DNA from: Saccharina japonica
Taxonomy: Eukaryota > Sar > Phaeophyceae > Laminariales > Laminariaceae
Assembly: GCA_008828725.1 (NCBI GenBank)
Contig: MEHQ01002588.1
Span: 26,352-90,351, forward strand
DNA: 64,000 nt
Direction: 5' to 3'
Positions 1 through 17,300 of this stretch are shown piece by piece. How positions within the stretch are numbered: position 1 is the first letter of the stretch; the number at the start of each line of letters is the position of its first letter. The notes beneath the pieces are model-generated. The model was not told the DNA's origin, did not search any database, and saw only the letters and a program-made list of their open reading frames with translations. The position numbers and the translations under genes are program-made.

Positions 1-5130
<5,130 letters not shown>

Positions 5131-7241
5131 GGTTACGCTGGCCTGAGCGGCGCACGCTGGGCTCGCGCTTGCTTGCCTGTGGGGCATCAACCAGCGTTAA
5201 AGTACCAGCAGCGCGGGTCAAGGGCAAACATTTGATATTCGTATGTATACAATCGTATACGCGCGCAAGAAAAAGTCGTTTTATTTACACGGTGGCGGAC
5301 GGTACTAACTGGTAGTCTAGACTATATACTGCGAAGTAGACGGCGGATATTGAACCCTCAGCTTCGTGTTGCTTCGCCCGTGCAGCAGTTATCTGTTCCT
5401 CTTGGGCATGTACGCCTTTCTTCTACTTGGGCACGTAAGCCTTTCTTCTATAAATAGCATGGTTTCTGAGTCTCCTCGCGTCAGTTGTATTGTGTTTTTA
5501 TTCCGGACGTCGTCTTGTTTTGTTGTCTCTCTGTTCTTATTTTCTGGTCAAGGCGTATGTCGTTGTGTTCTCGTACCCCGTACGTTTGCATTTCACTTGC
5601 TTTAGGTTGTCTCTGTCTCACTACTCGTACTGTAGTCTGACCACATACCAGGTAATCAGTATCGCTCTAGAAGCAAGATAAGGACAGACACGTGTTCGCG
5701 TAGATCTGCCAGCTCAGGCAAACTTCCTTAGATGCGCCCGCACTGAAGATAGAGCCTTTCCAAGCACAACCACCAGGTGGCACACCAACCAGGCATGCCT
5801 CTCGTTAGGGTAGGGTTAGGGGAGTTCCGGGTCGGGGTGGTGGCCGCCGTTAGCCGAAGCCAAAAACAATCTCACCGTCGGGAACGAATGCCTTACGACA
5901 GCTTCGTGATAAAACCTGACCTCATTAGAAACAGCATCATTTTATGCGGGCACGCACGTCCGAGAAGTTCGCCTGAGCGGGCAGATTTATGCCTGCTGGG
6001 ACAGACACTGGGTGTACTGATGTACTACTCGTACTGTAGTTGGGTACTCGTAGAAAGAATGGTTTAATGCGAAGACAACACATATCCCCACTGGGATCTA
6101 CCACACGGGATACTGTTGTAAGTAGAGCGGACCCTTCTTGCCGTTGGCCATTTCTTGCGCTCAACTGCGAGACACCTGGTACTTTGGCAGTGGATCGTAT
6201 ATACTCGTACGGACGACCAGAAATCCGCAGCCTGGAGCACGACACGAGCGAGGTCAGGCCTGCGAGTATGACTTCACTGGATGTTGTACTGCCTGTATTA
6301 CACCTACAGTACGTACGTACGTGGTGGTTCGTGGTTTTAAAACAAAATACTTCGGCCTGGTGCTGCTAGCTGCCGAGTCAGTATTGACGACATTTCCTCT
6401 GTTTCCTGTTCCATTGCTATTTAAATCACGAATCACGAGCCACGGGTACGAGTATAATATGACCGGCGGCAGTTTGAATGCCACGTCTTTCGAAAGGAGT
6501 CAGCCGTGCGTAGAATGCGATCGGCAAAAAAAACACCGGTCCCGACCATGCGCAAAAGTGATGTTCGCATCTTTGGGTCGTGCTCTGCTTGTGTATATAC
6601 GAGTCTGACTTCAGCAATACTTGTTGCCCGAAGAATGTTCGTTTTCGCGCCCACGTGAACGTAGACACCCGGTAAGCACACCGAGGTATAAATCGGACCC
6701 TGCTGGGGTAGTGGTAACAGAACCAAGTACCGGGTACATCTGACACCAGCACGTCGAGCTGACACTGCCGGAATGATTCAATTTCGGAGGAGACTCAAGG
6801 CAGCACATGATATATCCTTTTCCTTGCACCCTTCCTTAGTTTTCTCTCGACGTAACCTAAATCCATACCTGCTCGCCACCGTCAACCCAGCCGCCAGCAG
6901 GAACCCTGAACTGACGCGCATGGCGCTTACAACGCCGAAGATCACGAAGGTTCCACGTGTCGTCATGGTTTGAGATTCACAACAAGGTTCCTGAATCCTG
7001 AAACATGTGGGTGAAAGGGTTTCCACACGGGGTTTTGGGGTTATTTGACCGGGAGCAGCCTCTGCAATCGTTGGCGCCCAGCGAGCAGATGCGGCACATC
7101 CGACTCTGTGCTCATCCAGACTGAGAATCCCTTCTGTGTTGTGTACTGTGCGTTGTGCTGGAAGTGCACGGTGGCTAGACAAATACACGAAGTATCCCTG
7201 GTTGTGTTTGCATCCTGCTCCAGGAGTGTCCTTGAAACGAG
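5131..7241. other. Divergent intergenic region between the SDR and CHORD genes
   Basis: This 2.1-kb stretch separates two divergently transcribed genes, so it should contain both promoters. No TATA box or other motif stands out convincingly. A T/C-rich stretch lies at 5360-5650. Apart from the small ORF at 6778-6966, no coding sequence is supported. Confidence 0.5.
6778..6966 (-). CDS. Possible small secreted or membrane protein ORF (62 aa)
   Basis: An ATG at 6966 opens a short frame starting MTTRGTFVIFGVVSAMRVSS. Its first 33 residues form a hydrophobic segment resembling a signal peptide or single membrane anchor, followed by a basic tail. A possible splice donor (GTATGG) directly after the hydrophobic stretch means this could instead be the first exon of a larger gene. 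I do not recognise it, and it may be chance. It points away from the CHORD gene start at 7242. Confidence 0.2.
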   Translation of the reverse strand: MTTRGTFVIFGVVSAMRVSSGFLLAAGLTVASRYGFRLRREKTKEGCKEKDISCAALSLLRN

Positions 7242-8221
7242 ATGAAGGTGTACGTACACTATGAAGAAGGGGGCGATGCCGAGCTGCACGTGACGCTCAA
7301 GCTGACCCTGCCGAAGCGCTGGAATGACGAGTCCCCCATGAAGCTCTTGCAGGTGTGTAGGCAACAACTATTAATAGCTTATTTACCGTGCGTTGCACTT
7401 GTTGTCACGGAATTCATGCGCTTCGCTGATGCGATACGAGGAACCAACGCTGTTGATAAGTGGAGAGCCAAGCTGTCGATACGAAGGTTTTGGAGCTTGG
7501 CTTCGAGAAGATCTGATCTTTGCCGCCGTCTGCCATCTTCCACTGGTTAGCGGTCAACTCAGACAATCGACATTCACAACCGCAATTCGCGCAAGATACC
7601 AACGTGGTTGCCGAGATGTCCGAACGGTACGGCTGGATGTCAGGATGTAGATTTCATCCAGTCGAGAGATCGCCGTCCTGAGCCAAAAGCGCTTCCCAAG
7701 AATCAAAAGCATCTCGTCTTGGTCGCCTATAGTTTTTGTGTACGTACGTACAGCAGTGTACCACACGCCACACGGCGGTGAATTGCCAGTTGTCTAAGTG
7801 ATGCTGGTCGTTCCAACGTATTGTTCCGACTCGCGTACAAACGTACAAGCGCTTATAGCATATGCTTATATATATACGTACCTCGCAGGAGGCGCCGCAA
7901 GACCGCAAGCCCTTGCTGATGGCTGGAGATGGGCATGCACACTCACAAGTCACACGTGTATTATACGAGCACCAGATCAGGTCTACGGCCATGGCGCAGT
8001 TTTCATCGAAAAGCCCTTGTACTACAGTACATACAGAGATTAGAGTACTCGTATATAGCTGACACTGGGTATCATCGGAGTAAACGTCAACGCTTCACAC
8101 CTCGGGACAGACGCATGATCGGTGAATGGAACGTCGTGAAAATAACAACCTCTTTCCGTCCCCAATTGCGTCTCCTCCGGGAACACCCAGCCTATATTCA
8201 GCCGTTCTAAACGAAAAAACG

Positions 8222-8257
<36 letters not shown>

Positions 8258-11200
8258 CCCCCGACCCCGCGTAAATGGGCCATTTTTTTACCCCGCCATA
8301 TAGTATACTAATACAAATTAACCCTAACCCTAACCCTAACCCTAACCCTAACCCTAACCCTAACGCTAACACTAACCTGAACGCTAACGCTAACGCTAAC
8401 GCTAACGCTACCGGTGAACCCTCCCCCCACCCCCCTCGCCCCCCTGCACCCACTCCACAGCTTTTCATCGACTCCTACAACAAGCGGAAGCCGGACAACA
8501 AGCTTGACTCCGCCGAGTGCCACCTGGAGGTTGGTTCGGGGCGAGCTTTGGCTCAAGGAGACACCATCGGTGAAGCGATTACAGACAGAGCGGACGTGCA
8601 CGTTCGCCCTGGAGCGACGGAGGAAGGGCGAGGGGCTGCTGCTTCTGCGGCGGCGGCGGCGGCTGCCGCCGAGGCGTCGGCGGCGGCAGCTGGTGAGCCT
8701 GTAGACTATTCGAAGAGCCTCGTTTGTTTCTGCGTCTGTTGTCGGCGTCTTCATCTCAGTCTCTCTCCGCGATTTTTGACCTGACTGCTGCAAGCGATAC
8801 TAATTTTTAGCAGTTTCTTGCTTGCGGCTCCTCCGAGTGGGACCCTCCCTGTCGTAGGTGAGGCGTGCGTGCACCCCTCTCGTCCACGTGATTGTTGCCG
8901 CGAGGGTAAATTATCACTTGTGTCACACGTGCTTGTCTCTTGTCTATCGATTCCTGTCGCACACATTACTTTCAACATCCTGTTGCTTGTTCTCGCCGAC
9001 CCTCCTCGAACCGCGGCGGCGCAGCTGCTGAAGCGGCTAAGAAGGCGGGATCGCTACGATGCCGGAATTTCGGGTGCAACCAATTCTTCAACGAGGAAAA
9101 TAACAGGTTTGGCTATATTTTTTTTCGGTCGCGTTCGATTATGTTATTTACCAAGTACTATATATCATTAGCCTTCCTTGCTGTCGAAGGAGATAGGGGA
9201 CGCGCGGTCAGAGGGCAGTAAGCCAATAGGCGCAATTCTTCCCCTACCCCCGCAGGTCGTAATACGTGGCGTTATCGTTGTCATCAGTGCGAGTTCGCCG
9301 ATATTTGCGAACACCCCTTCCCGGACTCTGTTTCTTCCTCTTGAGACCGACCTTGCCCCCCCCCCCCCCTCACCCCAAAAAGTACTAGGATGCTCAAGTA
9401 CGACGAGTAATACAGTATTGAGAGCAGAACTGGGAATGTACCCACTTGAGACAAATAGAGACGTGCGTAAGTTGAAATGGCAATATAAAGTAAAGAACAT
9501 GCCAAATAAGAGGTTGCCAGCCATAGCTGATAAAGCCGTATGGGAGAAAGTAACCAAAGGGCGAGCTGGAATAAGGTGGGATAGCGTAGTCGAGAAAGTA
9601 TGGAAGGATATAGGAAACCAAAAGGAGATGCTAGCCATAGAGAAATTTAGCGGATACAAGACAGAAGTAAAAGAAAGAATAGAAAGAAGGGAAAGGCTAG
9701 TGCTAAGAAAGAAGGTGGAAGGGGAAGAACACTTAGAGATATACGGGGGGTTGAGAGAAGGAATAGGAATGAAAATGTATCTGCACGGCCCAATGGACTT
9801 CGCGAAAAAGCTGAAACTGCGATTTCGTGTAGGGGACCTGGACCCGCCAGAAAGAAGAAGGAGGTATACCAGTAGCCGGGAGGAGGAGGAAGTAGATGCA
9901 CAGATGTGCCCATGTGGCAAGGCCATAGAGAGTAGAATTCACAGAGTGGGAGAATGTGAAAGGTACAAGGAGGAAAGGGGTGTGTTAGAGGAGGAGGTGA
10001 GAAAAATAGACGAGAGTGGCATGGAGCAGTTTGGCACACTAAGTAGTAGCGAGAAAACGATCGCTATCTTAGGAGATAGATGGTGGCCACAGGCGGCGAA
10101 ACAGGAAGGGGATAAGATTAGCAAAAAGTTTCTTTGTAATATATGGAAACAACGTAATGAGCGCCCAAGTGTTGGAGGTGTCTCTATTAGGAGTAGGAAC
10201 GGTGCCCCGTCTCGAAAGGGATGCGTGGTCAATGGTCAAATGACTAAGGCAAGCAACAAATGAGTACGCCCCCCCCCCCCCCCCATTGCCCTCCTTGATT
10301 CTAACAAATGTGATTTGAATGGATGGATTGCGTTGCATGCCCTCGCCAGCGACACGGCGTGCGAATGTCCACAGCCGCACCGCCCATTTTCCACGGACAC
10401 CCCGCAAGGTGGTGGGGTGCTGCGAGAAGCGAGTCTACGACTGGGACGGAGTTCGAGACAGCTCAAGGTGAGGAAGGGAGGAGGAGGGACAGGGACGAAC
10501 AGTTGGAAAACTCCGGCGGTGTGGGGGGGTGGGGGAATGGGGGGGGGGGGAAGTTCTCGTGTTGAATGCGTTAATCGCGGCTCTCGCCATGTGGTAGATG
10601 TATCTAATACGGCATCATCGAGCGAAACTCGAACACGACTGCGAATACACGAGGATGACATGTTAAAAATATATGTATATGTGTTCCATGGGGATGTGCC
10701 GTTTTCTGTCCTCAGGATGCCAACAGGGACGGCACTCGACTGTGGACCCCAAGGACCGGCAGCCGCCGACCCCGCCCCCCGGGAAGGCCCAAGTTGCAAA
10801 AGTGAGAAATAGACAACGAGCGTGATGGCAACGACAAAGTCAATCGTGCCACGTCGCATGTTCTAAGAAACACGAAAAAAAAAGCGAGCTGGGACTGAAT
10901 TTCATCGTGCAGACGGGTGGTAGCACCGACAACTGTTGCAATGTCAGCAACTTGCAAAACGTAGGAACATGCGGTTCTGTCAAGTGTGTGCGGGTTGTCT
11001 TCACATGCAACCGGTATTTCCACCCAACTACGTCAGTACGCCCAGTGTCCGTCCTGATTCTTTATCCTAGAAAGATACTAATCATGTGGTCACAGACTGT
11101 GAAACAGAGAAAAAATAGTGTTGACAATGAATACTCGTACCAGGTGTAGTATCAACATCATGTATTGTCGCTCGCAGTCGTATGTCAGACGATCGTAAGT

Positions 11201-12555
11201 TGCCCTCCGTGTCTAACGAGGTCGTCACCCCCAGGCTGTCGAAGAGTGCAGATGCTGACTACTTGATGGATTGCCTTGAGTAGGTGCCCGTCCGTCTCGC
11301 TCGCCTCGGCCGCCTTTTCGTTAAACCCCACTAACCCCCCCCCCCTCCTCGCGCTCCCATCGTTCCACCATGTCGAACCCCTGCTCCCCGACGTGCACCA
11401 ACAGCCTAAGCCTATTTTGAAGTCGATTGATAACTTCAACTCCGAGAATCCCGAGGCGGCCACGGCAGCAGGATCTGCTGCGGCAACCGTTGCCGCCAAG
11501 AAAAAGTGTACGAGAAGGCCGGACGGGACCGCTAGGTACGGAAGCGGTGTATGTTGAGTTTGGTTTGTGGTCTTGTGTGTCTCACGTCTTAGCTCGAAGC
11601 TCTGCCAGGGGGACACTGAGTAAGTGTGCTGCGGCAGTAGTTTCGTCCTTCGTGGTCTATATGCCATGGTAGGATTCCTCGCGGGTGTTTGTTTTTTTCC
11701 CCCCTCGTTCACCCCCGTAGGCACTGTTTTTCCCGACCTCTGAGGACCTCCCTCCCGCGGGATCGCGCCACGCCGGCTGTACATGCTACCTGGCTATGGT
11801 TTCGGGGGCTCATTCAATCTTCTCGTACGACCTCCTCTGCTGTTTGTTGCCTTTCAGCTGTGTGAACCTCGGTTGCCAGCAGGACTTCAAGGTAGATGAG
11901 AACGAGGACGGCTCTTGTCGGTACCACAGACTTAACCCCGTGTTCCACGACGGCGGCAAGCACTGGGGATGCTGTCCTACCCAGGTGAACGCGACAAATA
12001 GGCATCAAGCGTCCTCTTTTTTTTTTGTACGTGGCGGCTGTTGTTCGCTGTAAAAAATACATATAAAGTGCGTTCTCGTTGTCTCGTTCGGGGTGGGGTA
12101 TTTGTTGGTTTCATTTTTCGGGAATACTGCTGTGATAAATCATCCCGCCCAGAGTTGCCATCAGCTCTTACTGCTGTATATACCTGGTAGGTAACTATTG
12201 ATATTTACGTATTAGGGGTGTGGGGGGCTTTTGGCTTTGCCGGTGAGGTGACAAAGCATTTAATTTCTACACAATGTTCTTGAGTAGTCGGTCGTTTTTC
12301 AGGTAGCGGGACTCTCGAGCGCCCCCCTGTTTGTTCGCCCTCTGTCCGAAACCCGCTCTTGCGTTATATAGTGGCCTTGATTGATGACGCACCGACTTAG
12401 TGGCGGTTCGTAAGCTCACCGGTCCGACCATGTGCGCCCCAACTAACATCCAGGTTAAGTACGAGTTCGAGGACTTCATCGCGGTGCCGGGGTGCTGCAC
12501 GGGTTTCCACGACGACGCTTCCGGAGACTTCGCCAACCCCCCCCGTGCCGCCTGA
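7242..12555 (+). CDS. Tandem CHORD zinc-binding protein (HSP90/SGT1 co-chaperone type), eight exons, frame broken in exon 4
   Basis: Exons: 7242-7352, 8461-8692, 9025-9106, 10350-10467, 10716-10801, 11405-11535, 11858-11984, 12454-12555 (TGA). The N-terminus (MKVYVHYEEGG onward, about 100 residues) looks like a beta-grasp or ubiquitin-like domain ending RADVHVRPG, then an Ala-rich linker. CHORD 1 spans exons 3-5 (RCRNFGCNQFF, GCCEKRVYDWD, CQQGRHS). CHORD 2 spans exons 6-8 and is complete: CVNLGCQQDF, CRYH, PVFHDGGKHWGCC, VPGCCTGFH. CHORD domains bind two zinc ions; in RAR1 and CHP-1/melusin they engage HSP90 and SGT1. All junctions join in phase except through exon 4, where conserved CHORD residues fall in three different frames. 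Either the gene is damaged or the sequence has indel errors there. Intron 3 holds a LINE fragment and intron 1 a telomere-like repeat. Confidence 0.75.
8222..8255. repeat. Poly(C) tract (about 34 C)
   Basis: A pure C homopolymer in intron 1 of the CHORD gene, just upstream of the telomere-like repeat. Confidence 0.95.
8318..8411. repeat. Interstitial telomere-like (CCCTAA)n repeat with degenerate (GCTAAC)n extension
   Basis: About seven perfect CCCTAA units (TTAGGG on the other strand) from 8318 to about 8364, followed by GCTAAC, ACTAAC and CTGAAC variants. It lies inside an intron and so is interstitial, not a chromosome end. Confidence 0.9.
9377..10263 (+). pseudogene. LINE ORF fragment: RT C-terminal region with CCHC-like knuckle
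   Basis: One open frame (stop TGA at 10261-10263) encodes only the part downstream of the RT core: [19 protein letters not shown], a long basic and acidic helical region, then [17 protein letters not shown], a C-x-C...H...C knuckle typical of the C-terminus of several LINE clades. The catalytic FADD motif is absent, so it cannot act alone. The frame is intact, which suggests recent insertion. Confidence 0.85.
9377..10284 (+). mobile_element. 5'-truncated non-LTR retrotransposon with poly(C) tail (copy 1)
   Basis: The sequence from AAAAAGTACTAGGATGC to the tail is nearly identical to 19085-19996 and 48868-49761. It starts directly after a C-rich tract (9357-9376) and ends GAGTACG followed by about 16 C, five bases past the stop codon. 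It lies in sense orientation in intron 3 of the CHORD gene. The first two thirds of the element (endonuclease and catalytic RT) are missing, the usual result of incomplete reverse transcription. Confidence 0.9.
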
Positions 12556-14356
12556 CGCTTTCTAGCGAAGGGGCGGTAACTTGTGCCCGCACCAAAGCGC
12601 ATAGAGGCGGGGGGGCATAGTATTTCCCCCACCTTGAGGAAGTCGCGGCCACGAGGAACTTGGTTGTTGTTTCATTCTGTGGCCTATCATAGGGGTATCG
12701 TATTTTACGTACATCGATGATACGGAGGCTTTTTGTTGGAGGGCGGTTTCCTACCGCTTACACGGGTGGTACGGCGTAAACAAGGCGCCTGTATTCCGGC
12801 AGTTGCTTGTCGTTACAGTTTGGGGATGGTGCCCGGACCGGTCTAGATTGAAAGGATACGCGTCCAAGGGCGTGCGTGCTGGGGGCTGTTGGTTCAAGTA
12901 AGTGTAGTTAAGTGCATGCTTCGGTGGCCGTTGCATCATGCGATGCGCACTGCCGTTTTGGGGAGAGGAGTGACCAGCTCGACGCTATCTCAGTCTTCTG
13001 TGCGGCGTTCTGCGGTTTGTGCTTCCATCTCATTGGCCTGTACGCCAGTACGTTGTGCGATGGTTGTGGGACTGCCATGAATCAAGCACCATAAAACAGC
13101 TTCAGAGTACTCCTACCCCTCCACTGATGCTGTAGTTTCGGCAGGAGCGCGTCCTACCTCTACGATATTGTTCCACCTATGTCCACCTTGCAGTTTCGCG
13201 GCTGGCTACAGTGTGGCGCCGGAGTGTTGCGGGTCTCTGGGATGACGTCGCACTCGCACCTCCGGCAGAGCTGTGTTGCACAAAGAAGGTACACGACTAC
13301 ATTCAGCATTGGCTGGGCACCGCACTGCCGCAACAACCGACATATTTGTATGATACATGCTGAGCGTTCTCGCAAGCTAAATGTTGAAACTTTTCACTTT
13401 ACGTATGTACAACAAATGCATTCGAACCAGTGCCGAATCCCAGGTACAGCTGCAACTACTATCAACACAGCAGTACAACTGGGTGGCCTCGTGCTCACGG
13501 TGAAAATTACAACGTGATGAATTTTCTAAATGGGCACTTTATCAAGTGGAATTGCAAACCTACGCTATTGATGTACGTAGCTGTAGCAGTGTAAAGCCAT
13601 TATTAGTGGGCCACGATCGAAGGACGCACCGACGCCACCATGCCTTTTATAACTGCTCCCACGTTTTTAGGGACAAAGTGCTTGGAATTAATATGGGATC
13701 ATAGCGTCAAGGATGAACACCGACGAGCGAGTACCGGAGAGGGGAAGCCTGCCGCTGTTTTGAGCCCCGGGTCTCCCTGAGGCAAAGACATTCGAGAAAA
13801 AATTGCAATGGTTCGAAGACATGGAATCTCACATGCACATAGAGAGAACACCCGCTGCTCACAACTTATATACCTCCCGTAGATGTTTACAGCAGTACTT
13901 GCACACTTGTATCATACCTTCCAGTTCCTTTTCGTACTGATGCAAATTGGTTTTGCATTGCGCTTCTGTTCTTCTACGTTCTGAAGTAGTGCGTGGGAAA
14001 ACGGGCAAACCTCTCCAAAAGCTTCAAGCTGGTACTGGCGTAACAGGTATAAACACATATGTAGACAGCAATCATCCCACCAAAGGCCAAATCGTAGCTC
14101 CAGGTCTACCCCCACGGACCCCCTGCCCTTAGCCCCTAACGAATACGGTTGTATTGCGGGTTCGGGATCCAAGCCGATCCGAGATTTCTGGTGGATCTCA
14201 GGTTAGACTGTCCCCGTACGTTAAGGCCTTCCACAGTGGTTGAAACCCGATTTTCGTACTTGCGCCTGTCGCCTGGAACATAGCACTCCTCATTGCTATC
14301 AGGTTTGAAAGGTAGCCACCACAGTCTGCCGGCGGCGCCAACAATCCTCCAAAGCC
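12556..14356. other. Intergenic region between the CHORD and CCT2 genes
   Basis: This holds the 3' flank of the CHORD gene and the presumed CCT2 promoter. I see no convincing coding sequence, only short unrelated frames, and no clear repeat. Confidence 0.5.
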
Positions 14357-17300
14357 ATGGCGACTGAGGTGAGTGTTTCTGTTTTCGTTGCTCAAGGAGC
14401 TCTGCGAAGCTGCGGCAACGAACGAAATCTTTGAAATATTATTTGTGGGGATGGCAGCCGGGCGGGAAGCCACGAGGCCTCCAACTCGCGACGGATTTTG
14501 AGATCCATTGGTATCTAGTGGCCACACCATTGCTGCATCGCCGTGCTGAGGGTCACAGCCGGATGGGGGCGACTAAGCGCTCGAGTCGACCTTGTTTTGC
14601 GCGGCGGATCGTGCATCGCCCGATGTATTTGAGAAGGGTTCTGTGCAGAATTGTCGCTGAGGCTACCGTTTGTACTCGGGCTGGGTGTTTCAAGCGATCG
14701 CAAGTGTTGCGCGACGCCGACGCCCAGGTGAAGCGCCTTGTGGCAATTAGGAACGGAAAGAGGGCGTGGGCCATGCCGCTGTAAGCGAGTGTGCCCCTAG
14801 TATCTCGAGATCTATCATCGATTGTCGTTCTGCGGGAAGCACAAAACCGTGTCTCGTGGCCTGGAAACCTTTTCTTCTACAGGTGCTGACCTTTGCGTCG
14901 TACGTAATAAATTCGAAAGGTAAGGTACCGCTCTGTATAGCAGCTGTGTGATACGAGTACGAATGATACAGCAGTGACCAGGTGCAGCACTTCTAGAACT
15001 CAGGATTCCAGAGTGGCTTGCCCTGCGGTGTGTGGTGCATGGACTCGCGAGCCATTCCTGCTGCAGTGTGGTTTGATCAATGCACTGCACTACACTATAG
15101 CCGGCCCTCACCCTGCTGACCGCGGCACCTGGTACTTACGAAATAGATCTACCTGGTATCATACAGCAGAAGCAGCAGTTCTTATACGGTACCTGGTCCA
15201 GAGTACTCAGTACAGATCATATCACACCGCGTACTTGTACCACAAGGTATGATGTGTTTTCTTGCTTGAGTTCCTGTATGTCTTGCTGTGGTTTCGCCCG
15301 ACACACAAGACACCTCTTCGTCGACACTTACGCGTGGTACACGCTAAATGTAGGACTGCCAGCCCCCTAAGTCAACAAGCAGAGTTTTCTGTGAAGTGGG
15401 CGCCCTCTCGCCGGCGAAAGGTGTGAATCGTCTCGATATTCGTATGATAGAGTTGTCTATATATTGCAGAGCTCTACATAAGGTATACCTGGGATACAAA
15501 CGTACTGCTGCACGTAACTTCCCTCTCTGGTACGATTCACCAAGTACCCCAACAACAGTTTTTGCCACGTAGAGAGCTGGCGCAGGGCCTACTGTAGCGC
15601 TGCCTGATAGACCCCTCCAGAGGATTGCGAGCTACATTGTATTGGCAACAACGCCCAGGTTGGTATCATACAGCAGTATATAGTGTGCAGTGGTCTTTGG
15701 GTCTCATGCTGACTGTAGAGTGTGATGCGGTGCGGCGCATGGTGGGGTTCGCGCCGCCGCTACGGACACGGCAACACGATGTCTGCGTCCCGCTCGATGC
15801 AGCGTGTTCTTGATGCAATCTTACTCGAGCAGAGGCTCGATCTTACATGAGAGTGGTCCCCAAAGCGGTTGTATGTTGAAAGTTCCGCGGACATGACCAT
15901 ACGTGGACGTACCAGCATCGACAACGCACTCACTCACGGAGCGTGTCTCCCAAGGGGTTCTTCTATGGGTGCCTTTCGCGTTTCGGAGTGGATTCCTGCA
16001 AGACAGCGCCCAGCTATTGTCGTTCGTACGCTCCACGCCCAACACCAGCAGCTCCTAGCCCCGTCGTGGTGCCTCTTATAGACCTGTGATGCTGGTGCAA
16101 CTACCACCGTGGTTACAGGCAGAAGTCGGCGCGAGAGACGGCCCAAATTCATTTTTTTGGGGGGTTTGGGGGGGGAAGCACGGGAAGACCGAGGCTCTAT
16201 ACTACCCGGTACCAGGTAGAGCTATGCTACTGCTGTACTGATGTACTGTAAATTTTAATAGTACAGATGCTGTGTTTGCACCTGCTAAAATAACATCAGC
16301 AATAACGGCAACCAGCACCCCATTCAAAGCATATTGAAAAAATCCACGGAGGACCGTGTAGTGAAATTCGTCCTGTTAACTCTGTGCCTGGCGTCGACGT
16401 GTCCCTCCTCGGTCATCTGCCGTGCGCAGCCCGCGCAACAGCACAAATGTCCAGATTCAGCGTACACATACCGTAAAGTACCAGGTATACCGTAAGATAG
16501 CAGGTAGCGAAGGTGGTGCCTGGTGTACACCAGGTGTGTCTAATGTATTCCCCGGTCGGCGACAGAGCGGGCGGGTGGTCGGGGGCGCGTGTGATTCCGT
16601 TGGCCCCGCAATTCAAGGGTTCTCAGAGGGTATCTTGCCACTGCTGCCTGCATCTACCGCTCTGCCTCCGGTGTTGCTTTGGTGGAAATCTTGCTGGCGT
16701 CAGCTGGAGTACCGATGGGATCCGGCTATCCCGTGATACATGCAGAACATCAGAAGTATCTACAGCAGTGTGGTGGCATGGTATTTGTAGTAGTACTTGG
16801 TATATACGTATGGTATTTGTAGTGGTATGGTATTTTTGTTGTGGTATTACCTGTGGTTGTTCTTGTTTTATATTATACGGTGTTTGTCACGGGGACTGAT
16901 GTTTTTTGTTCCTCTCGGCCGTGTTGGTCTTCGTTCCGGTTTTGCTACGTATTGGTCAGGCGGTTCTGAACGACAATGCGCAGGTGGACAAGGGAGACAA
17001 CGCTCGGTTGAGCTCGTTCGTGGGTGCCATCGCCATTGCCGATCTTGTCAAGACCACCCTCGGCCCGAAAGGTAGGCACACTGAAAGCCGCGGGACCACG
17101 GGACGATGCTAGAGCAGTTGCGTCATTGCTAGAGATGGCTGACTGGCTTCGCTAATGCTTGCGGGTAGTGAGCGTCATGGGTGCATAATGTGACCAAAAA
17201 AAAAAATCGTATCTCGTGCAGTATGCCTGAAAACCGTCGTCGCCAAACATATGACGGTTCTGCTGCTTTCATGCCTTCCTGCGGGCGGAACAAAGGCGGG

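Noticed and set aside
8318..8411. Chromosome end
   Set aside because: Unique exons of the same gene lie on both sides, so the telomere-like repeat is internal.
16906..17112. ATG at 16906 as the CCT2 start
   Set aside because: The residues before AVLNDNAQ from this ATG are hydrophobic and unlike any CCT N-terminus, and a good acceptor (TCAG) sits directly before the conserved part.
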